Assembly (NCBI GenBank): GCA_012274445.1
Contig: JAAROD010000094.1
Coordinates: forward strand, 620,001 to 684,000
DNA: 64,000 nt
From: Sclerotiophoma versabilis
Lineage: Eukaryota; Ascomycota; Dothideomycetes; Pleosporales; Didymellaceae
Direction of reading: 5' to 3'
Positions 1-9,633 of the stretch are shown in pieces. Positions within the stretch are counted from its first letter, which is position 1, and every line of letters begins with the position of its first letter. The notes under the pieces are model-generated. The model did not search any database. It worked only from the letters and a program-made list of their open reading frames with translations, and was not told the origin of the DNA. The translations under genes were made by a program, and so were the position numbers.

Positions 1-947
1 CCCAGAATACAAAGAGGATGTATAAGCATGGCCAAGGCATATCGTCGAGGGCCTTATGAGCTGCAGCTGCGAACCAGTGGCAAGGGTGATCATGCAGTGG
101 AGTTGTGGGGTCCGCGGAAGCGATGTCCTGGTTTCTGCTGTTGCGTCCATGGGAGGTACTCGTGGATACATCCGCTGCAGCCGATGGTAAAGGGAGCGCC
201 GATCTGCCTGAGCTCAGGTGTCTCGCTCTCGCATGCCCTGTCTCAATAAAGCTACGAGATAAAGTAACGCCCTGCACGTCACCGACCGTACGACCGGGAT
301 CTCTGGGAGCTTGAGACTCCGTTATCGCAGGTTTTACAGAACCAATGTGTGCAATTACGCCCAACCCTATTCATCGTTACCGTACCTTCAATAGATAAAG
401 TATTCTTCGACTCCCCCTACTCAAGGTACTTCAGCAATAACAATATCAAGCGCCACTATCCGAACAGCTATCCCAGACCAGATGGTCGTCATCAACCCTA
501 AGCTCCAGTATCGTTCTGGACAAGATTCCTTGTAGCTTCGCGAAGTTTTTCTGGAGCTGCGAATTAGCAGACGCCATTGGTCCTCCGACCCTTGGAATGG
601 TGAACTGCGGACGGCTCGGCTCCAAGCTCGGCTGTGTCGTCGGCCATTCTCATGTCCGGCAATTGGGCAGACCTCATTTGGACTTGCGGGACTTGCGAAG
701 TCAACACTTTCAAAATACAGGTGTGGTCTTCAAACAAGATGTCGAGTATCATGGTGGTGTCGTGACAGAACAGCTGAATTAAGGAAGTGCAGGGTCGCAG
801 CTGCCTGTCGCACTTAACGCTTGGTAAGCAGCTATCTCCGTGCCCCACTCTGATTACCGAACTGGGTCGACAAGACGTCGATAGAGCTACAACTCTGACA
901 TACAGCTTGTACAATACCCGCATGTGCGACCTTGCGATCCTGCAAAC
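1..947. other. Left-edge intergenic sequence, no supported gene
   Basis: No open frame here looks like a conserved protein. The longest frames (28-249 on plus, 564-923 on minus) are short, low in recognisable motifs and not extendable by clear splice sites. The right part is presumably the promoter and leader of the F-box-like gene that starts at 948. Confidence 0.5.
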
Positions 948-2470
948 ATGACCGAGCTTCTTGATCTTTGCTATGACGTTCTAATTCGTATACTTGAAGA
1001 AGTCGACCCGCCTGATCTTGCTACTTGTGCTCAAACCTCTGTGGGGTTCTCTGAATTCATAAAGAAGAACACGAGGTTATTCAAGTCGCATTATTTGAAA
1101 ACTTTTGTACGATTATAGCAGGATCCTGATCTTGAGCCTTAGCCTGACAGACTGTCCAGGACGACCCTCGGCAAAGACCCACGGACCCCGAGCCTGACTG
1201 GGTGCTCGAGCTTCAGAAAGCTATTCGATGTCAGAAGATACTCGAGTCGGCCAACAATGACCTCAAGGTAGGCTATGCTGACGACGCTGCTGCGAGTACT
1301 GCTGACGCAGGATAGCGAGACGAGTTTGAATTTGTAACAACCACAACCCTATCGCTGGTCGCCACTGCCTCCATGAACGAGCTTGGCGTGTCCTTGAACC
1401 AGCAGGTGCTCTCTGAGCTCTTTGACTCCATCACACAAAATCGAGATGCATTCATGTGCCGCTCATCACTATACTCACGCGCAGGAACAATTAACCAGAA
1501 GCCTGCAGAGGATGAGGAGGGTCGCCAGTTGAGTGCGAAGCTGCAATGTCTGTTCGGCATCACATCGACGACGGGAGGACGGAGATCGCTTTCCACTCAT
1601 CCCTATGCAAGGTCTAACGTATACGATCTACGCAATTACACCGACAAGACGCAATGGGGCCCTTTCCGCGACGATGGAAGCATGAGAGTCGACTGGGAGA
1701 TGATTGAAAGCATCATGATCGTTCTGGGTTACAGCTCTGGCCTCTGTTGCCGCCGCTTCCTCGCCAGGTTCAGACCACCATGGACCAATCCATTCGAAGG
1801 CGTCGTCCCGGAGCGAGCGAAGATCCTACCGCAATATCCAGCAGCACTGCCCATGGAGCTTGACATTCCGCTGAACCTCAGGGATCCTTACAATGTCTCT
1901 GGCGTCTGGTCACGTGTGGTCTGCTTTCTCGACTACAACGACCTCTACCACTACAACTTCGACGAAGATGCTGTAAGCTGGCCGTCGGACCAGCCGCGCG
2001 AGCCAATTACAACGGAAGAAGCTATTCGACACATCATGATGGATATCAAAGTCACCGATGTCACGCCGGCAGGCCAGTTCGACAATGCTGCGCTACCCGT
2101 GGTACACTTCAGTGGCAGATCGCGGTCTGTAGAGGCATCTTGGGATCCAAACGCAAACTCCGGGATCCGGGGATCCGTACGTCTGACAGAGGAGGGCGAA
2201 GTACGATGGCAGACCATATCGGTGTTCCACGGGTAGGCTTACAAATGTTGCATCTTTCGATGGGACTGAGTATTACTGACTTGTGACAGCGGAGAGGAGA
2301 GGTGGCGTAGTGACGGTATTCAGGTCGGTGGACTGCGATCTCAGCGTGGTGTGATCGGGACCTGGTTCGACAAGGACTTTGATCCGCATGGACCTGCGGG
2401 ACCAACTGCGTTCTGGAAGATTTCAGACCAGAATCTGGCAAGCGATGACGACGAAGGTGATGAGTTATGA
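948..2470 (+). CDS. F-box-like domain protein
   Basis: This is probably a substrate adaptor of SCF-type ubiquitin ligases. I see four exons, 948-1106, 1160-1267, 1316-2232 and 2290-2470, giving 454 residues. The introns (53, 48 and 57 nt) have GTACGA/GTAGGC donors, CTGAC-type branch points and CAG/TAG acceptors, and the frame stays open across each join. Residues about 1-45 (LLDLCYDVLIRILEEVDPPDLA, with a short helix-rich stretch after) look like an F-box helix bundle. The C-terminal part has a motif GVIGTWFDKDFDPHGPAGPT followed by FWKISD, which is a hallmark of a large family of fungal F-box proteins. The frame is open upstream to a GTG at 924, but the first ATG is 948. The target protein cannot be inferred. 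The family call is good; the exact start is less certain. Confidence 0.8.
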
Positions 2471-2504
2471 CTCGATGACAGTCTTTTGGGGGCGTGACGG
2501 CTGA

Positions 2505-2631
2505 GGCATTGAGGACGTGCATATGGGACAGCTTTGAGGAGCTGAGGATGTGTAAGTGGGATAGCTTTGGGCGTTGAGTGTGTGCAAGTATAACAGCTTT
2601 AGGCGTTGAGGATTTACAAGTGGGACAGGCG
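2505..2631. repeat. Degenerate ~32-bp tandem repeat, four copies
   Basis: Four head-to-tail copies start at about 2505, 2538, 2570 and 2602. The unit resembles GGCGTTGAGGATGTGCAAGT followed by GGGACAGCTTT. The array begins 34 bp after the F-box stop codon, so it lies in that gene's 3' UTR or just beyond. Copies differ by a few substitutions, as in an ageing minisatellite. Confidence 0.75.
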
Positions 2632-3295
2632 TCTGGAGTGGTCTTTTGCGTAAACTGTTTCACGAATCACTTGAATAATTACAACCCATACAAACCCAAC
2701 AAACGAGAGTTGATTAACCCGCTCTCAAAGATGAAACGCGGCGAATGCGACAAGAAACCGCGAGGCTGAAGGCGAACCGAGCCACGCTAGGCGCCTAGCA
2801 ACGCTGCATCAACAAAGTCGGAAAGCCAAACAACAGTCATGTCCAGTACGGAGCAACAAGCCAAGCACATGCAGGAAACCTGCTCGTAAGCACCAACGAT
2901 AGCGACGGGCCCCTGGACCATCGACGGGAGTGCCTGACGTGTCGCAGCTCCAGCCTCGCGGTAAAGCTCCAATCAAAGCGCGTCCCAGCCCCGTCTTCCC
3001 AACCCCCCGCACACACCCCGCCAGCCATGTCTCGAGAGTGTACAAAAGTAGTTGCATTCCTGTGGAGCTGCAGGATCTCAGATGCAGTTGTAAACACTAC
3101 GAAGACATTGTATCTCACGATTCACGATTGAAGATTGGTTATTGTTTGTTGTTATTGTTTGTTGTGGTTGTTATTGCTCAGTAGGAACGAACCATCTTGA
3201 GCACCGCACGAACATACACACACACTGCACCGCACGCAAGACCAACGCGTTACCCATCTCTCCGTGTTTGAGATCTAAAAGAGAAGAAAAACAAG

Positions 3296-3383
3296 GTATG
3301 TTCCCTCCCTATCCAAATGAGAAATCCCTCTGTATTCTAACCCTATCTAGATCTCGGTTCACTTCCACTCTGTTCCTGAGCAG
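3296..3383 (+). other. Probable 5'-UTR intron of the membrane microprotein gene
   Basis: An AAG|GTATGT donor at 3296 and a pyrimidine-rich tract leading to TGAGCAG at 3383 look like a leader intron. The downstream sequence up to 3451 is C/A/T-rich with no ATG, as expected for a fungal leader. Transcript data would decide this. Confidence 0.4.
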
Positions 3384-3451
3384 TCTAGTCCTTCCGTCTT
3401 GAGTCTTAATCACACCTCACACCTACCTCCAACACCTACCACCAACACAAG

Positions 3452-3598
3452 ATGAAGCGCAACATCGTCATCTTCCTGATCATCTTGATCCTGTTCATCC
3501 TCATCGCTCTCATCGCGTACCTGATCTACTACCTACAGACCAGAATGGCGGTGGGCGGGACAGCGAGCAGTGGGAGCGACATGACGAGTGTGGCGTAG
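3452..3598 (+). CDS. 48-residue single-pass membrane microprotein
   Basis: A 49-codon frame (48 residues plus TAG) starts at an ATG preceded by an A/C-rich leader (CACAAG before ATG), a good fungal start context. The protein begins with MKRN, then has about 23 almost uninterrupted Ile/Leu/Phe/Val/Ala residues (positions 5-27, including IIYLIY-like aromatic edges), and ends with a short Gly/Ser/Thr-rich tail of about 17 residues. This is a textbook transmembrane helix with a positively charged N-end. No family is recognised. Comparable fungal microproteins include proteolipid-type regulators of membrane pumps (Pmp3 class), but the sequence does not match Pmp3 by eye, and Pmp3 has two helices. 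Reality as a gene rests on the start context, the leader with a plausible intron, and composition. Confidence 0.55.
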   Translation: MKRNIVIFLIILILFILIALIAYLIYYLQTRMAVGGTASSGSDMTSVA

Positions 3599-4384
3599 GC
3601 GTCGAGTGTGTGCGTTGGAAAGAAAAGAGAAGAAAAGAAAAGAAACGCATGGCCGAGGTGCGTGTACACGACTGGTAGGCACGACCGGGCGCAAGTCCAA
3701 TGTTATGATGTTATGATTGGGAGTGTGTGTGATGGTATTAGGGCAGGGCGTTGCATTGCATGGGATGGCGTTTTAGGGTCTGTTTTAGGGTCTGTGTTAG
3801 GATTTGTTTACAAGGTTTGATGAGGATATTGTTGCTGTTGATATGAGGATTGGCTTTTCGATACCCGCTATGCCGCCGCGAGTGGCTGGCTTATTATTAG
3901 AGATGAGAATGGACAGGTCGAAACATGCAGCGTGTGTATGACTGTCTTCTGCGTACTTGGGAGTGTGCTGGGCAAGCGAGTTTGCGAAGGATTGAAAGGG
4001 TTGCTGTAGGCTTCATGGAGCTTACGTGTGGAATTTGTTGGTGTCAAAGTATTCATCTACGACTTAGATATCGTGCGCAAAGTCAATGATCCAAAATATC
4101 CGTCTACCATATCTATCGCCCGCAAAGCCGTTAATCCAAGCGCGCGCTGTTTGCCGACATGCAGGCGTTAGGGGGACGGCTGAGTCGCTTCGCGCTCAAG
4201 TCGGGCAAATGGTGACAAAAGACACGACAAAAGTGGCACGCTACCGTGTGGGCGAATGGCAGTTGTGTCGGCGACGGGTATGAGGCCGGCAGATGTCGCG
4301 ACGAGGAACGGCGTGCAGTGCTGGAGAGGCGGGTGCGGCGAGCGGGTGCGAGAGAGGCGTGGGCTCAAGGCAAAGAGGCTTGTG
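3599..4384. other. Intergenic, with A/G-rich tract and TTAGGG-like repeats
   Basis: No gene is supported. An AAAAG-type purine tract lies at about 3620-3645. A 12-bp direct repeat, GTTTTAGGGTCT, occurs twice in tandem at about 3770-3793, with a further ATTAGGG at about 3737 and a degenerate GTTAGG near 3796. This resembles a tiny interstitial telomere-like stretch. Confidence 0.45.
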
Positions 4385-5350
4385 CTAGAAGGCCTCGTCC
4401 ATGGCGTCGCCGTTGGGGGTTGTGGTGAAGACGAGGTGGCTCTCGTAGTACTGCAGCATCTGGGCGGGTCAGCAAGCTATGGGCGGGCGATTGCGAGTGC
4501 GCGACGGACCTTCTGCGGGCACTTTGTGTAGATGTGGCGGAGCGGGTGCTGCGTCTTCTTCTGGTTGTTCCACACTATGTAGGCGTACTTGGCCTCCTTG
4601 CCCGTCTTGGGGTCGGTGCTCTGCTCGACGGTGTCGATGTGGGAGACGTCGTGCTCCCACGAGCCCGGCGGGGGGCTCCACGCCTTCTCCACCGGCTCGT
4701 CCTGCGTCTTCTTGGTGCGCTTGGAGGGCGCGGTCGAGGCGGCGGCGGGCGTGGCCGACTCGCTCTTGGCCGTCGAGGGGCGTGCCTTGCGCTTGGTGGC
4801 CTTGGCGGGCTTCTCAGGCCGGCCGCCGATGTCGTCGAAGTACTCGTTCAGGACGTCGGCGGCCGTCTCCCTGCTCTGGTCAGCACGGCCGGACGGCAGG
4901 GGAGGCGGGGCGCGGGGCGGCGTACATGTTCTGCTCGGGCTCCCAGGTGCGGTCTTTGGGGTCGTCGTAGCCCTGCCACTTGACGTCGAACTCCAGCACG
5001 CCGCGGTTGAAGCGGTGGCCGAGGATGCGCTCGACGACGTATCTGGCGCCGTGTTAGCGCAGGCGCGGTGGTGCGCGTGGGCGGCGGGGACTGCGCGTAC
5101 TCGTCCTCGCCGGCTTGCTCCTCCCCGTCCCCGTCCTCGTCCTCGTCCTCGTCGGCGCCTCCCTCTGGCTCTACGCGCTTGGCCGGCTTGGGCTCGGGCT
5201 TGCTGGGCTTGCTGGCGGCCCTGCTGCTGGCCGTGGTCGCGGGCGGGTCGCTGTCGGAGGACTCGACATCGCTCAGGGCGGCTGGCAGCGCGCGCGCGCG
5301 TCAGTACAGGCTCGAGGCGCGCAATGGGGGCGGGGGCGCTCACGCGGCAT
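4385..5350 (-). CDS. HP1: Heterochromatin protein 1 (chromodomain plus chromoshadow domain)
   Basis: This protein binds histone H3 methylated at Lys9 and organises constitutive heterochromatin. Five exons on the minus strand, 5344-5350, 5101-5281, 4926-5042, 4510-4870 and 4385-4459, encode 246 residues starting MPPALSDVESSDSD. An acidic Asp/Glu stretch precedes the chromodomain (about residues 63-115). Its aromatic-cage positions are Y64, W85 and Y88, with the same spacing as Drosophila HP1 Y24/W45/Y48. A basic hinge follows. The chromoshadow dimerisation domain (about 172-236) contains SWEHDVSHIDTVE, YAYIVWNN and MLQYYESHLVF. The intron before the chromodomain has a consensus GCTAAC branch point. 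The first exon is only 7 nt (ATGCCGC). The gene is divergent from CCT5. Fungal orthologues are HepA and hpo. Confidence 0.93.
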
Positions 5351-5684
5351 GTTGGAAGCTGGCGCAGGGGGCGGTGCGCGATGCGTCTCTGCCTCTTCTG
5401 CGTCTTCTGTGCGGGAGCGGGCGGTGGGCGCGGGGGGCGCGGTGGGCGTGGTGGGCGTCGACGCCGTGGACGCGGTGCGCGGCGCACGGGTGCTCGACTG
5501 TCGACGCGCTGCAGGACCCCGGCCTTGGCAGGGAAAGTTTTGGCAGAGCTGTTGCTGCGCAGCACGCGGACCCCACCACCCCTCACGACCACCGCCCACG
5601 CGCAACGCTGGAGCTACTGCCTGTGCATAGCATCCCGACCCTGCCTCTCTGCCTCCTGCTTGCTGAGATACACCGTCCGCCACC
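5351..5684. promoter_or_regulatory. Bidirectional promoter between HP1 and CCT5
   Basis: Only 334 bp separate the two start codons of these divergent genes, so both promoters and both 5' UTRs must fit here. The stretch is GC-rich with no TATA box close to either ATG, usual for housekeeping promoters. The CCT5 ATG sits in a strong context (CACCATGG). Confidence 0.6.
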
Positions 5685-8188
5685 ATGGCCATGAGTAAGT
5701 CGCCGCCGCCTCCACCGCCCCCCGCCGAGTGCAGACCGCCCGGATGCTGACCACCGCCGCGCGCAGACATCGACATGTCGCAAGGTAGGCCGCCCGCCCG
5801 CGGACCCGCCCCAGCCAGCAGCTGACCGCTCCGAACAGCCCAGGTGATGAAGGACGAGGCCGGCCGGCCGTTCATCATTGTCCGAGAGTACGTGGCCGTG
5901 CAACGCAGGCGTCGAGCCCGGCGGACCAGGAGCTGACAAGGCGCAGCCAGGGCAAGAAGAAGAGGCAGCACGGCAACGAGGCGGTCAAGTCGCACATTCT
6001 GGCCGCCCAGACGGTCGCCAACCTCGTCAAGACCTCGCTCGTACGCACCCCGGCCCAGGCGCCCCAGAGAGGCGGCAGCTGACAGCTCCAGGGCCCCCGC
6101 GGACTCGACAAGATCCTCATCTCCCCCGACGGCGACATCACCGTGACAAACGACGGCGCCACCATCCTCTCGCAGATGGAAATCTCCAACCACGTCGCCA
6201 AGCTGCTCGTCGAGCTCTCCAAGTCCCAGGACGACGAGATCGGCGACGGCACAACGGGCGTCGTCGTGCTCGCGGGCGCCCTGCTCGGACAGGCCGCCGA
6301 CCTCATTGACAAGGGCATCCACCCCATCCGCATCGCAGACGGCTACGACCAGGCCTGCGAGGTCGCCGTTGCCCGCCTCGACGCCATCAGCGACGAGATC
6401 CACTTCTCCAAGGACAACACCGAGGAGCTCTTCCGCGTCGCAAAGACCAGTCTGGGCTCCAAGATCGTCTCCAAGGCCCACGACCAGTTCGCCACCATCG
6501 CCGTCGACGCCGTGCTCTCCGTCGCCGACCTGGACCGCAAGGACGTCGACTTTGAGCTGATCAAGGTAGACGGCAAGGTCGGAGGCTCGCTGGAGGACAC
6601 TCTGCTGGTCAAGGGCGTCATAATAGACAAGGACTTCTCCCACCCCCAGATGCCCTCCGAGGTCACCGACGCCAAACTCGCCATCCTCACATGCGCCTTT
6701 GAGCCCCCGAAGCCCAAGACCAAGCACAAGCTCGACATCACCTCGGTCGACGAGTTCAAGAAGCTGCAAAACTACGAGGCCAACAAGTTCACCGAGATGA
6801 TCGACCAGATCAAGAACACAGGCGCCAACGTCGTCATCTGCCAGTGGGGTTTCGACGACGAGGCCAACCACCTCCTCCTCACAAACAAGCTGCCCGCCGT
6901 ACGATGGGTAGGAGGCCCCGAGATCGAGCTGATCGCCATCGCAACCAACGGCCGCATTGTGCCACGATTCGAGGACCTCAGCGCTGAGAAGCTCGGAAAG
7001 GCCGGCATCGTCAGGGAACTCACATTCGGCACAACAAGAGACAAGATGCTGGTCATCGAGGAGTGCGCCAACACCAGGGCTGTCACCGTCTTCGTCCGCG
7101 GCTCCAACAAGATGATCATCGACGAGGCCAAGCGATCGCTGCACGACGCTCTCTGCGTCGTACGAAACCTGGTACGCGACAGCCGCATCGTCTATGGTGG
7201 CGGTGCCGCTGAGATTGCATGCTCGCTGGCAGTCGAGGATGCAGCAGTCAAGAGCCCGGGTCTCGAGCAATACGCCATGCGCGCTTTCGCCGACGCCCTC
7301 GACCAGGTCCCCATGGCCCTGGCTGAGAACTCTGGTCTGAGCCCTATCGAGACTCTCGCCAACATCAAGTCCCGACAAGCCAAGGAGAAGAACACAAGGT
7401 TAGGCGTCGACTGCATGCAGACAGGAAGCAACGGTAAGCACATCTCCTCGGACATGGTTTTCGAGACTATACCCCCCCCCCCCCCCCCCAATATGCTGTT
7501 ATCTCGAGTGCTAGACAGCACCTTCCTTCTTCTGCACCATCACCTACATCAATCCCGCAGTGTGCTGGCAGCTGCATGTCGCTGCCGTGTGCCTGCGCAT
7601 GTCAACCTCCGCGGGCCGTAGCGCGAGCCCCCACGTCGTGTCAGCATTGGACCACATGACTCCAAACCGACATCGACTGTGTAGATGGCTTGCATTCCCA
7701 CTCACTCACGGGTTCGTGAAGAATTGCGCTAATATAGTGATTACAGACATGAAGGAGCACTTCGTCATCGACCCCTTGATCTCAAAGAGGCAACAGCTAC
7801 TGCTTGCTACCCAGTTGTGCAGGATGGTTCTCAAGGTAAGCGCATCCACTGTTTTTTTCGTTACACGTTTCAATACATTGTCACATTTCAGTGCCACTTC
7901 GTGTTTGTTCTATTCGACGAGCCGCCCTTGCTTCGTCCCTCGCCTTCGGGGAAGAGGGGAAGCGATGCCGTGTGCAATCACACGTTACACGCGCCGAGTA
8001 CAATCAACGCGCTTTGCATGGTCGACATGAGCCGCACAGATAGTCACATGCTCAGCTATGTGCCTTGCCTGCAGTGTTGCGTTCCTGTCGATCCCCTCGT
8101 TCTTCTGCGCCTTTCTCCGGAGTCATGCTGACAGTTACTTCAGATCAACAACGTGATCATTGCTGGCGGCGACGACCAGGACTACTAA
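5685..8188 (+). CDS. CCT5: T-complex protein 1 subunit epsilon (CCT5)
   Basis: This is one of the eight subunits of the cytosolic chaperonin TRiC/CCT, which folds actin, tubulin and other clients using ATP. Seven exons (5685-5694, 5767-5784, 5839-5887, 5947-6040, 6092-7433, 7747-7835, 8144-8188) give 548 residues, the usual length. Group II chaperonin signatures are present: [20 protein letters not shown], the nucleotide-binding loop GDGTT (residues 108-112) and YGGGAAE in the equatorial domain. The C-terminus [10 protein letters not shown] resembles other CCT subunit tails. The first four introns are 51-72 nt, but the last two are 313 and 308 nt. A run of 18 C lies in the fifth intron. The frame opens past the exon 5 donor, but the spliced product restores the conserved [12 protein letters not shown]. 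Confidence 0.95.
7472..7489. repeat. Homopolymer of 18 C in CCT5 intron 5
   Basis: A run of 18 C lies about 38 nt after the GTAAGC donor. Such runs are prone to length change and sequencing error. It is non-coding under the gene model given here. Confidence 0.9.
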
Positions 8189-9204
8189 GCTCGTTTACAT
8201 TGCATGACTGCCAGAGGCGATCAATATCACATACGAGCGCATCGCTTCGCTACCGATTGCGACGTCACCGGGCTTTTGATGCCCCAACGTCGAGCCCAGT
8301 AAGGGCGATCTGAAGAGGGAGACGATGTGACGATCAAAAGCTAGTTCAGCGATACCATATAGACGAAGGAATGAAAGAAATACACAACACCTTGGGTCAT
8401 GTCGTCGCTCATCTTGGGAATACGTGATATGCTGATGAGTGGAGATGAACCTCCGCACGAGCAATGCATCATTCTGACACGTACCTGAAGACCCACCTCC
8501 ATGTCAATAGCACCAAGTGCGCTAGCACTCCTCAGGCACTGTCCCATGGAAGCTCAGGGCATTCAGTACGCAGGATAGACGACAGCCATCCATTTCTCAA
8601 CGTAGCCAAATCGAGCAAATCATCTACTATCTGTACACCGCAGCTCTGCAGGTTGACCAAGACGACAGACAAAATCACAACATCAGACTAGCAAGCAATG
8701 CCACGAGTACAAGTACAACCGAACAACGTACAAGCCGCATGGCAGCAAAAGCATACAAGCACGTACCAGATCTTTTCCCCGACTACTACTTTCCAACCCC
8801 AAAAGCATTCCCTTTTATATCTGCTGATCCTGGCCGTTCTCTTGACCCAACCTCAAAATCTCCAGGATGATGTATTTATTTATTCCTTTGCTTTCTTTCT
8901 TTCTTCTAGGTTTCTAGTGTATTTCTACAATCCCGTACATCCCCATGCATCCCATGCATCCCCTACATCCTATTCAGTCTCACGTCTACGTTCTCCATGC
9001 AATTCTGCATCATAAGGAGAAATGCCACAGTCTATGCGAATTCTAAACATGGCTGGTACTGACTGCAGCGTGCTGCACGGTTTGATTTCTCTGTTACCTC
9101 TGAAGTCGAAGATGGGGCTGGAGTTGCAGTGTATAACCATCACGCCGGAGGATATGAATGTACAAGTCCAGCCTCTCCATTTAACACGTTACGTCGGCAT
9201 GAAT

Positions 9205-9256
<52 letters not shown>

Positions 9257-9260
9257 CATC
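9205..9260. repeat. Heptanucleotide microsatellite, unit ATTCATC, eight copies
   Basis: Eight perfect tandem copies of the 7-bp unit occupy 56 bp. The preceding 20 bp are unrelated, so the edges are sharp. Confidence 0.95.
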
Positions 9261-9575
9261 ACCCATGGCCTAGCCGCTCCCATACCACTCCACAGAACCG
9301 CAATGAGCTTTCCATTCGAGCTCTACGACCAACATGCCATCTCTCCTCCACCATGAACCCGCGTGTTGCACCGGAAACATCAAATTCCATCTCGAATACT
9401 CGGGGTCTGGCTACTACTACGTATCTAGAGGGACTCTGAATGAAAAGCCCTGTTGAGCTTGTTGAGCTTGCCATTCACGTCCTGAATTAGAACACATCTG
9501 CACAGCCTGAGCAGTGTTTGGTATTTCGAAGACTTTTGTAAACCGATCAATGTCTGCTGTTCATGCTCAATCTTT

Positions 9576-9578
<3 letters not shown>

Positions 9579-9631
<53 letters not shown>
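9579..9631. repeat. Dinucleotide microsatellite, unit TC
   Basis: About 26 perfect TC units follow a short pyrimidine-rich lead-in (TCTTTCCT) and end at TATGG. On the opposite strand it reads as GA repeats and creates a spurious Arg-Glu frame. Confidence 0.95.

Positions 9632-9633
<2 letters not shown>

Noticed and set aside
4589..5698. Long plus-strand frames across HP1
   Set aside because: They are shadows of the GC-rich HP1 exons; HP1 has both diagnostic domains and consensus introns on the other strand.
5273..7378. 701-codon open frame on the minus strand across CCT5
   Set aside because: It is antisense to the well-supported CCT5 exons and has the low-complexity, Val/Asp/Gly-rich look of a GC-rich shadow frame.
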